Part shown: positions 19,177 to 29,097 of the stretch, piece by piece
How positions within the stretch are numbered: the stretch's first letter is position 1
Layout of the letters: every line of letters begins with the position of its first letter
NCBI RefSeq assembly: GCF_014645135.1
Contig: NZ_BMLH01000004.1
Location: 1 to 64,000 of the forward strand
Length of the DNA stretch: 64,000 bases
DNA from: Rheinheimera tangshanensis
Lineage (GTDB): Bacteria > Pseudomonadota > Gammaproteobacteria > Enterobacterales > Alteromonadaceae
Direction of reading: 5' to 3'
The notes under the pieces: generated by a model
The model's input: only the letters and a program-made list of their open reading frames with translations
Databases searched by the model: none
Told to the model about the DNA's origin: nothing
Position numbers and translations under genes: made by a program

Positions 19177-20523
19177 TTAGTTACCTAAAGCTCTGTTTAC
19201 AGTGAATAAATCTTCTTCAGTTAAAGTACCAGCTGCTTGTTTTAAAGCTAAAACAGACAGGATGTAGTCGTAACGGGCTTTGGACAGGTTACGGCGGGCA
19301 TCAAACAGGTTACGGGTACTTTGCAACACGTCAACAATAGTACGAGTACCTACTTCAAAACCTGCTTCAGTGGCTTTTAACGCACTTTCTGCTGAAACCA
19401 CAGCTTGTTCCAAAGCTTTGGTACTGGAGATCAAAGCGCCTACGTTGTTGTAGTTGCTGCGAACCTGACGAATGACGCTGCGGTGGCTCAGTTCTAAGTC
19501 TTCAGCTGCTTCAACATAGTTAGCTCGCACTACTTCTTCATTGGCGACAGTGCCGCCACCGGCGTACAACGGCAGAACCAACTCAATGCCTACTGAGCTG
19601 CTGTCTGAGCGTGGAGAGTTAAAACCAACTCCGGTATCACGGTTTTCACTGGTGCTGTTACTAAAACCTGTCTGAGCTGTCAGATCAACAGTAGGGTAGT
19701 GGCCAGATTTGGCAATCTGGATATTGTGCTCTGCAATATCTAATGACAGCTTACGAATTTTCAGCTCCAGGTTATTGTCCTGCGCAGTTTGCACCCAATC
19801 CTGTGGATTATTTGGTGTCGGCTGGCTGGTGCTGAAACGTGCTGTGTTTAATGGATCCAGTTGTGAATGGTATTCGCCGGTAATTTCGCGTAAAAATTCA
19901 CGGGCTGTTTCTAAATCATTCTGAGCACTGATTTCACGGGCAACTGCACTGTCGTACTGCGCCTGAGCTTCATGTACGTCTGTGATAGCCGTTAAACCTA
20001 CAGCAAAACGTTGTTTGGTTTGTTCCAACTGACGTTCAATGGCGCGTTTTTCTGCGACAACAAAACTTAAATTGTCGTTTGCTGTTAATACATCAAAATA
20101 TGCTTGAGAGACACGAACTATTAGAGTTTGTACTGCAGCGTCATAAGCCGTTTGACCTTGCAATGCAGCTTTTTCAGCGATAGACAGGTTCTCATAACGG
20201 CTCCAGTCAAAGATCGATTGACGTAAACTAATGCCTGCGCTGGTTGTAGTCGATTCAGTTTTAAACTGACCGCCTGTATCATTATCGAGTTGGTCGCTGA
20301 AGGATTTATTTGCACCAGCGGTTAAATTCACCTGTGGCAGTAAACGGGCTTTAGACACATCAATACCGGCTTTGGCTGCATCACGGGTGGCGGCAGCTTT
20401 TAATACCTGCGGGTCTTTTTTGGTGGCTAACTGATAAATGGTTTGCAAATTTTCGGCATTCGCCTGCACACTCAGAAGAGCCAGTGCCGAGCCTACCAAC
20501 GTGCCTAACAAGGTTTTTTTCAT
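19177..20523 (-). CDS. tolC: outer membrane efflux channel TolC
   Basis: The outer-membrane trimeric channel used by RND, MFS and ABC exporters. 448 residues: a signal peptide of about 23 residues (MKKTLLGTLVGSALALLSVQ, then ANA cleavage site), followed by two outer membrane efflux protein repeats, each of paired long helices plus two strands. The LYAGGGTVANE segment in the second repeat is typical. It is divergent from nudF, exactly as in E. coli, which supports true TolC rather than a dedicated paralogue. Confidence 0.94.
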   Translation of the reverse strand: MKKTLLGTLVGSALALLSVQANAENLQTIYQLATKKDPQVLKAAATRDAAKAGIDVSKARLLPQVNLTAGANKSFSDQLDNDTGGQFKTESTTTSAGISLRQSIFDWSRYENLSIAEKAALQGQTAYDAAVQTLIVRVSQAYFDVLTANDNLSFVVAEKRAIERQLEQTKQRFAVGLTAITDVHEAQAQYDSAVAREISAQNDLETAREFLREITGEYHSQLDPLNTARFSTSQPTPNNPQDWVQTAQDNNLELKIRKLSLDIAEHNIQIAKSGHYPTVDLTAQTGFSNSTSENRDTGVGFNSPRSDSSSVGIELVLPLYAGGGTVANEEVVRANYVEAAEDLELSHRSVIRQVRSNYNNVGALISSTKALEQAVVSAESALKATEAGFEVGTRTIVDVLQSTRNLFDARRNLSKARYDYILSVLALKQAAGTLTEEDLFTVNRALGN

Positions 20524-20558
20524 AACCGAAAGTCCATAATGTTGCGAAAGTGAACCAA

Positions 20559-20577
20559 TAATACCTTGTTGGTATTA
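20559..20577. promoter_or_regulatory. perfect palindrome in the tolC-nudF intergenic region
   Basis: TAATACC TTGTT GGTATTA: 7-bp arms and a 5-base spacer, 36 bases upstream of tolC and about 60 upstream of nudF. Compact symmetry in a divergent promoter region suggests a dimeric regulator site. I do not recognise the regulator. Confidence 0.35.
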
Positions 20578-20639
20578 ACTAAGTAATGATTAAAGCGTAA
20601 ACAGCATAGCTTCAAGTGTAACAGAATGTGAGTCTTCAA

Positions 20640-21275
20640 ATGTCTGATTTCAAGCCAGAAAATTATCCATCCTTTCATCGTTCTGATGTAAAAATACTCG
20701 ACCAGACCACAGTTTTTCAGGGTTTTTTCCGGATCGACAGCTACAAAGTACGGCATAAGTTGTTTAACGGAGGTTGGAGTGACGAAGTAAAGCGAGAATT
20801 ATTCGAGCGTGGTCATGCCGTCATTGTGCTGCCTTATGATGTAAAAAATGACAGTCTGGTGCTGATTGAGCAGTTTCGCATTGGTGCTTTGCAGAATCCA
20901 AACGGCCCATGGTTGCTGGAAGCTATAGCCGGCATGATTGAGCTGGGGGAAAGTGTTGAACAAGTCGCACAACGTGAGTCAGAAGAGGAAGCAGGTCTGA
21001 AGCTAACAGAATTCTGGCCTATGCTTAGCTATCAGAGTAGCCCAGGTGGCAGTACAGAACGTATTTATTTAGTGCTGGCGCGGCTTCAGCAGCAAGTAGA
21101 AACTGGTATCTATGGCTTGGCATCCGAGCAGGAAGATATTAAAGTTCACAGCTTATCGCGCCAGACCGCTATGCAATTGCTACAGGATGGCAAAATTGAT
21201 AATGCGGCTACTGTCATCGCCCTGCAATGGTTAGCCTTGAATCTGGACAAGGTACGCAAGGGCTGGGCTGAATAA
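20640..21275 (+). CDS. nudF: ADP-ribose pyrophosphatase NudF
   Basis: A Nudix hydrolase cleaving ADP-ribose to AMP and ribose-5-phosphate. The Nudix box is complete: GMIELGESVEQVAQ followed by RESEEEAGL, which gives Gx5Ex7RExxEExG, with the AGM element just before it. From the ATG at 20640 there are 211 residues, the E. coli size; a GTG at 20628 is an alternative. It is the first gene of a tight plus-strand run nudF-yqiB-cpdA-yqiA. Confidence 0.93.
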   Translation: MSDFKPENYPSFHRSDVKILDQTTVFQGFFRIDSYKVRHKLFNGGWSDEVKRELFERGHAVIVLPYDVKNDSLVLIEQFRIGALQNPNGPWLLEAIAGMIELGESVEQVAQRESEEEAGLKLTEFWPMLSYQSSPGGSTERIYLVLARLQQQVETGIYGLASEQEDIKVHSLSRQTAMQLLQDGKIDNAATVIALQWLALNLDKVRKGWAE

Positions 21276-21305
21276 ATTCACTACAAGAGAGGTTAAGTCG
21301 CTGGT

Positions 21306-21749
21306 ATGCCAAATCTGGCCCGAAAACGTTATGTGCCTTACTTGCCTGATTTTCTCAGTTTATGTGAGAGGAATTACGCACAGCTACGTTTTTTTCTGCC
21401 GGTCAATCAACGCGCAGGCCAACGTTGCCTCATTCACATTAACGCCAGCGAAAGTTATCAGGTTGAGCTGTTAGAGCTGTGTAAATACACCACCACCGTC
21501 AGTATTGAACTCATTAGCCAGTCGATGACAGGCTGGTTAAAGCCCCGTTTTGAGGTGCGTTTGTACCACGATGCCCGTTTGGCGGAAGTCTTGGCCTGTC
21601 AGCAGGTTCGGCAATTAAAGGCGGTCTACAGTTATCCGAATGTAGATATGTTATTGCCGGATGAAAAACGCCAGATTAATTTGTTACTGCGCGACTGGCT
21701 GAATTTATGCTCACGCCGTGGTTACCAGAATGCTGAGTTATTAGCCTGA
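21306..21749 (+). CDS. yqiB: DUF1249 family protein YqiB
   Basis: A conserved small protein of unknown function, always found between nudF and cpdA in gammaproteobacteria. 147 residues, soluble and basic, with the conserved start VPYLPDFLSLCERNYAQL and the C-terminal DEKRQINLLLRDWL. Its stop codon overlaps the cpdA ATG by one base. Function is not known. Confidence 0.88.
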   Translation: MPNLARKRYVPYLPDFLSLCERNYAQLRFFLPVNQRAGQRCLIHINASESYQVELLELCKYTTTVSIELISQSMTGWLKPRFEVRLYHDARLAEVLACQQVRQLKAVYSYPNVDMLLPDEKRQINLLLRDWLNLCSRRGYQNAELLA

Positions 21750-22519
21750 TGGCCTATGTGTTTGGACTGCAAGACTCTTATCGTGTAATTCAAATTTCTG
21801 ATTGTCATCTGCTGGCGGAACCGGACGGCTGGTTTTACGGTGTGCAGCCTTATCGTCAGTTAGAGGCGCTTGTCAGTCAACGGCATCGGGAGCAACCCGA
21901 TGCGCTGATCCTGACCGGCGATTTAACTCAGGATCATAGTCTGGCTTCCTACCAACTGCTTGCACAACTCCTCAGTGGCTGGTCTTGCCCTGTATTTTAT
22001 CTGCCTGGTAATCATGACGATATGGAGTTGATGCAACAGGCTTTTGTATCATCACCTTTTTCTCCGGATACGGAGCTAAGTCTGGGCGACTGGCGGTTGT
22101 GTTTACTCAATAGCAAAGGACCGACACCGGCTGGTCATTTTGATACAACACGGCAGCAGCAGTTACAACAGCAGTTGTTGTCTTATCCTGCTGAAGCTGC
22201 AGTCTGGTTGTTTTGCCATCATCATATCAGCCCCATGGGCAGTTTTATTGACCAGCATATACAACTGGATGCCTCGGTATTATGGCAGATCATCGGCTCT
22301 GATCGGCGTATTAAGGGGGTTGCCCATGGTCATTGTCATTATGCCTATGACAAAATACAGCAGGGTATCCAACTGGTGGGCTGTCCTGCCAGTTCGGTAC
22401 AGTTTTTGTTAACACCAGACTATCAGCCTGTTGCTGCTCGTCCTGGTTATATTGAATGGATTTTTAATGCCAATGCAAAAGCGGCTAGCGCAGTAGATTG
22501 GCAATTTCTGGAAGGGTAA
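21749..22519 (+). CDS. cpdA: 3',5'-cyclic-AMP phosphodiesterase CpdA
   Basis: A class III metallophosphoesterase that hydrolyses cAMP and so tunes CRP-dependent regulation. The metal ligands are all present: D18-x-H20 (SDCHLL), GD in LTGDLT (D58), GNHD (N88, H89), the FCHH element near 150 and the HGHCH motif near 190. 256 residues. It overlaps yqiB by one base, and yqiA starts directly after its stop codon. Confidence 0.92.
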   Translation: MAYVFGLQDSYRVIQISDCHLLAEPDGWFYGVQPYRQLEALVSQRHREQPDALILTGDLTQDHSLASYQLLAQLLSGWSCPVFYLPGNHDDMELMQQAFVSSPFSPDTELSLGDWRLCLLNSKGPTPAGHFDTTRQQQLQQQLLSYPAEAAVWLFCHHHISPMGSFIDQHIQLDASVLWQIIGSDRRIKGVAHGHCHYAYDKIQQGIQLVGCPASSVQFLLTPDYQPVAARPGYIEWIFNANAKAASAVDWQFLEG

Positions 22520-23089
22520 ATGTCTAAACTTGTTGTCTATTTACATGGCTTTGCCAGTTCATCGCAATCCGAAAAAGCTCTTATCACCAAAGCGTTTTTT
22601 CAGCAGCAATTGCCTGATGTCGAACTCTTGATGCCGGATTTACCCTATACGCCAAGAGAAGCTGTAAGTGCCATTGAGCAGGCGTTGAATGGCCGGCGTC
22701 CTGATGCGGTGATTGGCAGTTCCTTAGGGGGGTTTTTAGCCACTTATCTGGCCGAAAAAAACGGTTGTTATGCCGCACTGATTAACCCGGCTGTGGCCCC
22801 TTATGAGCTGCTAAGTCAGCATTTCGGTACTTACCATCATCCGGTGCTGAAACAGGATTTTGAAGTGGCAGCAGAGCATATGCCACTGCTGGCTGAACTT
22901 GAGCATAAGCCATCTGCGTTGGACAGGTATCTGGTGCTGTTGCAGCAAGGCGATGAAGTGCTGGATTATCGCAAAGCGGTGCAGTTTTATGCTGGTTGTA
23001 CAGTAGATGTGCAACCAGGTGGGGATCATAGCTATCAGGGCTATGCCAATTGCCTACCCGCTATTGTTAAGTTTTGCCAAATAGAGTAA
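22520..23089 (+). CDS. yqiA: YqiA family esterase
   Basis: A small alpha/beta hydrolase. It has 189 residues with a VYLHGFASS oxyanion region at about 5-13 and the nucleophile elbow GSSLGG near 65-70. A late Asp lies in the EVLDY segment and a His in GGDHSYQG, completing the triad. The E. coli homologue shows esterase activity on short acyl esters, but the natural substrate is unknown. The ATG follows the cpdA stop immediately. Confidence 0.9.
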   Translation: MSKLVVYLHGFASSSQSEKALITKAFFQQQLPDVELLMPDLPYTPREAVSAIEQALNGRRPDAVIGSSLGGFLATYLAEKNGCYAALINPAVAPYELLSQHFGTYHHPVLKQDFEVAAEHMPLLAELEHKPSALDRYLVLLQQGDEVLDYRKAVQFYAGCTVDVQPGGDHSYQGYANCLPAIVKFCQIE

Positions 23090-23111
23090 AACAACTGGTT
23101 GTTAATACAGT

Positions 23112-23172
23112 TATACCCTATTTGAAGTAGCTGCACAGAGCAGATAGTGATACTCAGATTACTTTGGGTATA
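23112..23172. repeat. 61-bp element with TATACCC / GGGTATA ends
   Basis: Begins TATACCC and ends GGGTATA, with further partly symmetric bases inside each end. Enterobacterial ERIC elements also carry TATACCC-type termini, so this may be a short deletion derivative or a related miniature element. It lies in the 125-base gap between yqiA and parE and could carry part of the parE promoter. Confidence 0.5.
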
Positions 23173-23214
23173 TTCAATGAGTGATTTAGTCATCAAAGAA
23201 GTGATGTTTGCCCT

Positions 23215-25110
23215 ATGACAGACCAGCAATACAACGCCGATTCCATTGAGGTGCTGACCGGCCTTGAGCCAGTGCAGCGCCGTCCAGGTATGTATACCGA
23301 TACCACCCGTCCTAACCACTTAGGCCAGGAAGTTATAGATAACAGCGTCGATGAAGCTTTGGCTGGCCATGCCGATTTAGTGCATGTGATTTTGCACGAA
23401 GACCAGTCGCTGGAAGTCATAGACAACGGCCGTGGTATGCCGGTGGATATCCACCCTGAGGAAGGGGTGTCTGGTGTTGAACTGATCCTCTGCCGTTTGC
23501 ACGCTGGTGGCAAGTTCTCCAATAAAAACTACCAGTTCTCCGGTGGTTTGCACGGCGTAGGTATTTCTGTGGTCAACGCCTTGTCCAGCCGGGTCGATGT
23601 AGCGGTGCGCCGTGATGGTAATGTCTATGAAATAGCTTTTGAACACGGCAACAAAGTCAGTGAACTGGCAATTACCGGTACTGTAGGTAAACGTAATACA
23701 GGCACCCGCGTGCGGTTCTGGCCTGCGCCGGATTATTTTGATTCGCCGAAGTTTTCGGTCAGCCGTATGCTGCATGTGCTCAAAGCCAAAGCGGTATTGT
23801 GTCCTGGCCTCACCATCAAGTTTGACGACAAAGTAAACAACCAGAGTTATCAGTGGTGTTATCAGGCCGGTATCCGTGACTATTTAATGGATGCGGTCAA
23901 AGACATGGTCGCTTTGCCTGAGCAGCCTTTTGTTGGCAGCTTAAGCGCCAGCCATGAAGCCGTGGAGTGGGCCGTGCTCTGGTTGCCTGAGGGCGGCGAG
24001 TTGGTGACAGAAAGTTATGTCAACCTGATCCCAACAGCTCAGGGCGGCACTCACGTTAACGGTTTGCGGCAGGGATTGTTAGAAGCGCTGCGTGATTTTT
24101 GTGAATTCCGTAATTTATTGCCGCGTGGCATCAAGTTAACACCTGAGGACGTCTGGGACAGGTGTAGTTACATTCTGTCGTTAAAAATGCAGGAACCGCA
24201 GTTCGCCGGTCAGACTAAAGAGAAGTTATCGTCCCGTCAGGCTGTGGCTTTTATCAGCGGTGTGGTCAAAGACGCTTTTAGCTTGTGGTTGAACGAACAC
24301 ACGGACATTGCTGAACAACTGGCTGAGTTTTGTATCAACAATGCGCAAAAACGTTTGCGTGCGGCGAAAAAAATTATCCGTAAGAAAGTCACTGCTGGTC
24401 CTGCCTTGCCAGGCAAGTTATCTGACTGTTCCTCACAGGATTTAAACCGCACTGAATTGTTTTTTGTCGAAGGGGATTCAGCCGGCGGTTCAGCCAAACA
24501 GGCAAGGGATCGTGAATTCCAGGCTGTCATGCCACTGCGCGGTAAAATTCTGAATACCTGGGAAGTGGAATCTGAGCAAATCTTGGGTTCACAGGAAGTA
24601 CATGATATTTCTGTGGCTATAGGTATGGACCCGAACTCAGCCGATTTAAGTCAGCTGCGCTACGGCAAAATTTGTATTCTGGCCGATGCTGACTCAGATG
24701 GTTTGCACATCGCAACCTTATTATGTGCCTTGTTTATGCGCCATTTCCGCCCGCTGGTGGAAGCAGGGCATATTTATGTCGCTATGCCGCCTTTGTACCG
24801 TATTGATTGTGGCAAAGAAGTATTTTATGCGCTGGATGAAGATGAGAAAAAAGGCATTCTGGATCGGTTAGAAGCTGAGAAAAAACGCAGCAAAATCAAC
24901 GTGCAACGTTTTAAAGGTCTGGGTGAAATGAACCCATTGCAGCTGCGCGAAACGACTATAGATCCAAATACCAGACGCTTGGTGCAACTGACCATCGATG
25001 ATTTGGTACAGACGATGGAAATGATGGATATGTTGCTGGCGAAAAAACGGGCCACAGACCGGAAAGACTGGCTGGAGATGAAAGGCGACCGCGCTATAGT
25101 GGCTGTGTAG
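23215..25110 (+). CDS. parE: DNA topoisomerase IV subunit B
   Basis: The ATPase subunit of topoisomerase IV, which decatenates daughter chromosomes together with ParC. 631 residues. The GHKL ATPase domain shows EVIDNSVDEALAGHAD, DNGRGMPVDIH and GGLHGVG. The transducer is followed by the TOPRIM domain with EGDSAGGSAKQARDREFQ and the metal-binding DADSDGLHI. It ends with the RFKGLGEMNPLQL segment. It is followed by a TPR gene and then parC. Confidence 0.96.
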   Translation: MTDQQYNADSIEVLTGLEPVQRRPGMYTDTTRPNHLGQEVIDNSVDEALAGHADLVHVILHEDQSLEVIDNGRGMPVDIHPEEGVSGVELILCRLHAGGKFSNKNYQFSGGLHGVGISVVNALSSRVDVAVRRDGNVYEIAFEHGNKVSELAITGTVGKRNTGTRVRFWPAPDYFDSPKFSVSRMLHVLKAKAVLCPGLTIKFDDKVNNQSYQWCYQAGIRDYLMDAVKDMVALPEQPFVGSLSASHEAVEWAVLWLPEGGELVTESYVNLIPTAQGGTHVNGLRQGLLEALRDFCEFRNLLPRGIKLTPEDVWDRCSYILSLKMQEPQFAGQTKEKLSSRQAVAFISGVVKDAFSLWLNEHTDIAEQLAEFCINNAQKRLRAAKKIIRKKVTAGPALPGKLSDCSSQDLNRTELFFVEGDSAGGSAKQARDREFQAVMPLRGKILNTWEVESEQILGSQEVHDISVAIGMDPNSADLSQLRYGKICILADADSDGLHIATLLCALFMRHFRPLVEAGHIYVAMPPLYRIDCGKEVFYALDEDEKKGILDRLEAEKKRSKINVQRFKGLGEMNPLQLRETTIDPNTRRLVQLTIDDLVQTMEMMDMLLAKKRATDRKDWLEMKGDRAIVAV

Positions 25111-25138
25111 CTATTGAGCCGTGCCTGAGGGATTACAG

Positions 25139-26566
25139 ATGAAACAAAAACAATACCTCAGAACATGGGGAACTCTGTTAAGCCTCTGTTTTTGTTTGGC
25201 AGCTCCGCTGCAGGCGGAAGACGCGGTCTGGCCTCAATGGCTGGTGCAGGTCAAACAACAAAAAGCGCAACAACCGGAGCAAATGCTGCAACTTCTACAG
25301 CAGCAACAGTCATTTTATGGCGATTGGCCTGTTGAGCTGCAGGTGCAGTACTTATTACAGCTCTCTGATGTGTATGAAAGTTTGGGCAAACACCAGCAGC
25401 AACAGGAAGTGGCTGAGCGAGGTCTGGCTTTACTGGGCGAGCGCCGGGATTTAATCACCATCGATTTTTGGAACAATTTAGGTTTTGCCCTGGAGATGCA
25501 AAGCCAGTATCAGCAGGCCTTGCATTATTATCAGCAAGCGTCGGCTTTGGCGACAGAGTTAAAGGCTGAAAAACTGCATATCGAAGCGGACATTAATATT
25601 GCAGCTATTTACAGCATTCAGGATAAGTTTCAGGAGGCTTTGGTGCTGCTCAAAAGCAGTTATGACAGAGCTCTGGTGCTAAAAGACCCTGAAATTCTCG
25701 CCTACGTAAATGCTGAATTAGGGCTGTTGTACGTAGGCCTTGGTTTTGACAAAGAAGCCATAGACTTTATGGAAAAGGCTATTGCAGGTTATGAGGCCTT
25801 AGGTTGGCAAAAAGACAAAATGGATGTGCTGTTTAATCTGGCCAGAAGTTACAGCTACTTAGAACAGTACGACAAAGCTATGCAAAGTTATGATCAGTTG
25901 TTGCAGTTGGCGGTGGCGCAGCAGGATCAGGCTAATTTGTATTTCGCCTATTTGGGTCTGGCTTCTACCAGTAAAGATAATGAAAAGCTGGATGCTGCTT
26001 TAGCCTATATCGAAAAAGCCGAACAGTATTTGCCAGGCTTGCAGTCGACTTATCAAAACTCAATGCATCATTACGAAAAAGCGCTGATTTATCGTGAATT
26101 AGGGCAAACCTCTTTAGCCAGCCAGGAATTGGCTCAGGCGGAGCAAAGCTTAAGCAAAGAAGAAAATGATGCCAATCAATCCAGCCAGTTATGGATCCTG
26201 AATTTAAAAGCCAAGCTGGAAGCAGACTCGGGTCGTTATCAAAAGGCCTATGAGCATCTGGACCAGTTTTTTAAGGGCTATCACAAATTACGCAATAAAG
26301 AACATGAGCTGTCGGTCGAAAAATTGCGTTTAGGTTTTGATGCACAGCGCCAGCAAGCACAAAATGAACTGCTGGAAAAAGACAATGAATTACAGGCTCT
26401 GCGCCTGCAGGAAGCAGAACGTAAAAGACAAAACCAATGGTTATGGATTGGGCTCTTTGGCTCTACCAGTTTAATTTTACTGGTATTACTGCTGTGGCAA
26501 CTGGCACGCCGTCAGGCCCAGATGCAGGCACAATTGCAGCAAAAGTCACTTGAGAAAACACACTAG
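25139..26566 (+). CDS. TPR protein with C-terminal membrane anchor
   Basis: Function unknown. From the ATG at 25139 (GAGG eight bases upstream) there are 475 residues: a signal peptide (about 1-26, ending LQA), a long tetratricopeptide array (about 60-390), a coiled coil ([20 protein letters not shown]) and a membrane segment near 435-457 with a short basic cytoplasmic tail. The layout is that of the sensor half of TPR-GGDEF proteins such as the one at 10799-12745, but it stops where the GGDEF domain would begin. It sits between parE (28 bases) and parC (20 bases), so all three are probably cotranscribed. Confidence 0.85.
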   Translation: MKQKQYLRTWGTLLSLCFCLAAPLQAEDAVWPQWLVQVKQQKAQQPEQMLQLLQQQQSFYGDWPVELQVQYLLQLSDVYESLGKHQQQQEVAERGLALLGERRDLITIDFWNNLGFALEMQSQYQQALHYYQQASALATELKAEKLHIEADINIAAIYSIQDKFQEALVLLKSSYDRALVLKDPEILAYVNAELGLLYVGLGFDKEAIDFMEKAIAGYEALGWQKDKMDVLFNLARSYSYLEQYDKAMQSYDQLLQLAVAQQDQANLYFAYLGLASTSKDNEKLDAALAYIEKAEQYLPGLQSTYQNSMHHYEKALIYRELGQTSLASQELAQAEQSLSKEENDANQSSQLWILNLKAKLEADSGRYQKAYEHLDQFFKGYHKLRNKEHELSVEKLRLGFDAQRQQAQNELLEKDNELQALRLQEAERKRQNQWLWIGLFGSTSLILLVLLLWQLARRQAQMQAQLQQKSLEKTH

Positions 26567-26586
26567 AAACAGGCTATAAGCTAACT

Positions 26587-28857
26587 ATGACAGATATTAT
26601 AATATCCAATGAAGGGACAGAGCAGCTGCCGCTGCGTCGCTTCACTGAAGAAGCCTACCTGAACTATTCGATGTACGTCATTATGGACCGTGCTCTGCCT
26701 TTTATCGGCGACGGTTTAAAACCAGTACAACGCCGTATTATTTATGCGATGTCAGAGCTGGGTTTATCGCATCTGGCAAAGTACAAAAAATCTGCCCGTA
26801 CTGTCGGTGATGTGTTAGGTAAGTTTCATCCTCATGGAGATAGCGCCTGTTACGAAGCTATGGTACTGATGGCTCAGCCCTTTTCTTATCGTTACCCGCT
26901 CGTCGATGGTCAGGGCAACTGGGGTGCGCCGGACGATCCAAAGTCTTTCGCTGCGATGCGTTATACCGAAGCCAAATTGTCCCGTTTCAGCGAAGTGTTA
27001 TTAAACGAGCTTGGGCAGGGTACTGTGGACTGGGTGCCGAACTTTGACGGCACTATGGACGAACCCCGCACTTTACCTTCGCGTTTACCGCATATTTTGC
27101 TCAACGGCGTGACGGGTATAGCTGTAGGTATGGCGACAGATATTCCGCCGCACAACGCTCGTGAAGTGGCCAATGCCACCGCCTATTTGCTGGACAACCC
27201 TAAAGCCACAGTGCCTGATTTGATGCAGTATATTCAGGGGCCGGATTATCCAACCGACGCTGAAATTATTAGTCCGGCGCATGAACTGCAGGCTATGTAC
27301 GAAACAGGCCGCGGCAGTATCAAGATGCGTGGTTTGTATCAGCTGGAAGATGGCGACATTATTATCACAGCTCTGCCGCACCAAACCTCGGGTGCCAAAG
27401 TGCTGGAACAGATAGCTGCTCAGATGAACGCAAAAAAACTGCCTATGGTCAGTGATTTGCGTGATGAGTCCGACCATGAAAACCCGACCCGTATTGTGAT
27501 AGTGCCGCGTTCCAACCGTATAGACGTTGAACAGCTGATGGCACATTTGTTTGCCACTACGGATCTGGAAAAAAGCTATCGGGTCAATTTAAACATTCTG
27601 GGTCTGGACCAAAGACCCCGGGTGAAAAACTTAGTGGAAGTCTTGTCGGAATGGCTGGTGTTCCGCCGTGATACAGTGCGTCGTCGTCTGCAATTCCGTT
27701 TAGATAAAGTGCTGGACAGATTGCATGTCTTAGAAGGTTTGTTGATCGCCTTTTTAAACATAGACGAAGTGATCAAAATCATCCGAGAGAACGATCAGCC
27801 AAAACCTGTGTTGATGTCGCACTTTGGCATTTCTGAACGTCAGGCTGAAGCTATTCTGGAATTAAAGTTACGTCATTTAGCCAAGCTTGAAGAGATGAAA
27901 ATCCGCGGCGAACAGGCCGAGCTGGAAAAAGAGCGTGATTACTTAGAAGGTATTTTAGGGTCAGAGAAAAAGCTGACCAAACTGATTCGTGAAGAGTTGC
28001 TGGCGGATGCAGAAAAATATGGCGATAACCGCAGAAGCCCGATAGTGCAGCGTGAAGAAGCCAAAGCCTTAAGCGAAAAAGAACTACTGCCAAGCGAAGC
28101 AGTGACTGTTGTGTTGTCAGAAAAAGGCTGGGTGCGCTGTGCCAAAGGTCATGATGTCGACGGCAACAGCCTGCAATACAAAGCAGGGGATGGTTTTAAA
28201 GCGGCTGCTATGGGCCGCAGTAACAGATACGCTGCCTTTATCGACTCATCGGGGCGCAGCTTTGCGGCGGAGGCTCATGATTTACCTTCAGCCCGTGGTC
28301 AGGGTGAGCCGCTGACCGGCCGTTTTACTCTCGTGGCAGGGGAGACCTTTGAGCATGTACTGATGGCGGAAGACAGTCAGAAGTTATTGCTGGCCAGTGA
28401 TGCTGGTTATGGTTTTGTTGGCACTTTTGCCGATTTAGTCAGCCGTAATAAAGCCGGTAAAGCGGTATTAAGCTTACCGACTGGCGCTAAAGTATTACCA
28501 CCTGTGCCTATTAAAAATCCGGAAACAGATTTAGTGGTCGCCATCAGTACTGAAGGTCGTATGCTGGTGTTCCCTGTGGCTGATTTACCGCAGTTGAGTA
28601 AAGGTAAAGGCAATAAGATATTGTCTATCCCTTCAGCCCGTGCCGCCAGCCGTGAAGAGTATCTGAAACTATTAACCGTAGTGCCTGCTGCCACAGCTGT
28701 GACCTTAGTGGCGGGTAAACGCAAAATGACCATCAAGGTGGATGATTTAGCCCATTACATAGGGGAACGTGGCCGTCGTGGTAACAAGCTGCCTCGTGGT
28801 TTGCAGCGTATAGACGAGCTGCTGACCGGTGAAGTGGCTGGAGATACTGCGGAATAG
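26587..28857 (+). CDS. parC: DNA topoisomerase IV subunit A
   Basis: The DNA-cleaving subunit of topoisomerase IV. 756 residues: a winged-helix/tower region with the catalytic tyrosine Y126 in [10 protein letters not shown], then a C-terminal beta-pinwheel of degenerate repeats. The quinolone-resistance positions equivalent to E. coli S80 and E84 are S86 and E90 in HGDSACYEA, that is, the sensitive form. A G/C hairpin 16 bases after the stop may aid termination. Confidence 0.96.
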   Translation: MTDIIISNEGTEQLPLRRFTEEAYLNYSMYVIMDRALPFIGDGLKPVQRRIIYAMSELGLSHLAKYKKSARTVGDVLGKFHPHGDSACYEAMVLMAQPFSYRYPLVDGQGNWGAPDDPKSFAAMRYTEAKLSRFSEVLLNELGQGTVDWVPNFDGTMDEPRTLPSRLPHILLNGVTGIAVGMATDIPPHNAREVANATAYLLDNPKATVPDLMQYIQGPDYPTDAEIISPAHELQAMYETGRGSIKMRGLYQLEDGDIIITALPHQTSGAKVLEQIAAQMNAKKLPMVSDLRDESDHENPTRIVIVPRSNRIDVEQLMAHLFATTDLEKSYRVNLNILGLDQRPRVKNLVEVLSEWLVFRRDTVRRRLQFRLDKVLDRLHVLEGLLIAFLNIDEVIKIIRENDQPKPVLMSHFGISERQAEAILELKLRHLAKLEEMKIRGEQAELEKERDYLEGILGSEKKLTKLIREELLADAEKYGDNRRSPIVQREEAKALSEKELLPSEAVTVVLSEKGWVRCAKGHDVDGNSLQYKAGDGFKAAAMGRSNRYAAFIDSSGRSFAAEAHDLPSARGQGEPLTGRFTLVAGETFEHVLMAEDSQKLLLASDAGYGFVGTFADLVSRNKAGKAVLSLPTGAKVLPPVPIKNPETDLVVAISTEGRMLVFPVADLPQLSKGKGNKILSIPSARAASREEYLKLLTVVPAATAVTLVAGKRKMTIKVDDLAHYIGERGRRGNKLPRGLQRIDELLTGEVAGDTAE

Positions 28858-28872
28858 ATGTTGTTGCTTTGC

Positions 28873-28893
28873 GGGCGACCATAAAGGTCGCCC
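28873..28893 (+). repeat. short G/C palindrome (REP-like), copy 2
   Basis: GGGCGACC ATAAA GGTCGCCC, a perfect 8-bp hairpin followed by CTACGG. Same build as the units at 10651, 28922 and 38046. Placed just after parC, it may also act as a 3'-end hairpin. Confidence 0.55.
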
Positions 28894-28921
28894 CTACGGT
28901 ATTTAGGGTTGCTCATTGCAG

Positions 28922-28942
28922 GGGCGGGGTTTATCCCTGCCC
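28922..28942 (-). repeat. short G/C palindrome (REP-like), copy 3
   Basis: GGGCGGGG TTTAT CCCTGCCC, an 8-bp stem with one G-T wobble, only 28 bases from copy 2 and in the opposite orientation. The pair resembles REP doublets. Confidence 0.5.
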
Positions 28943-28974
28943 TTGTACTGCAGCGTCAGATGCAACTTATTATT

Positions 28975-29097
28975 TCCCCTAAGTAATTGAGGTTGCAGCG
29001 AGGCGACAAGTCAGCACGACCCCAGAAGCATAGTTTACTATGTGACTGGGGCGGGATGGCGCAGTCAACAAAGCTGCAGCGTCAAGTACGACGGGGA
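28975..29097 (+). repeat. ERIC-like element A
   Basis: The sequence runs CCTAAGTAATTGAGGTTGCA, an AGGCGACAAG segment, a central ACCCCAG...CTATGTGACTGGGG palindrome, GGCGCAGTCAAC, and the end CAAGTACGACGGGG. This follows the ERIC/IRU consensus order as I know it. It lies between parC and plsC in inverse orientation to the copies at 30707 and 45056, and it supplies the open-frame extension upstream of plsC. The 310-base gap otherwise holds only the two G/C palindromes. Confidence 0.75.
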
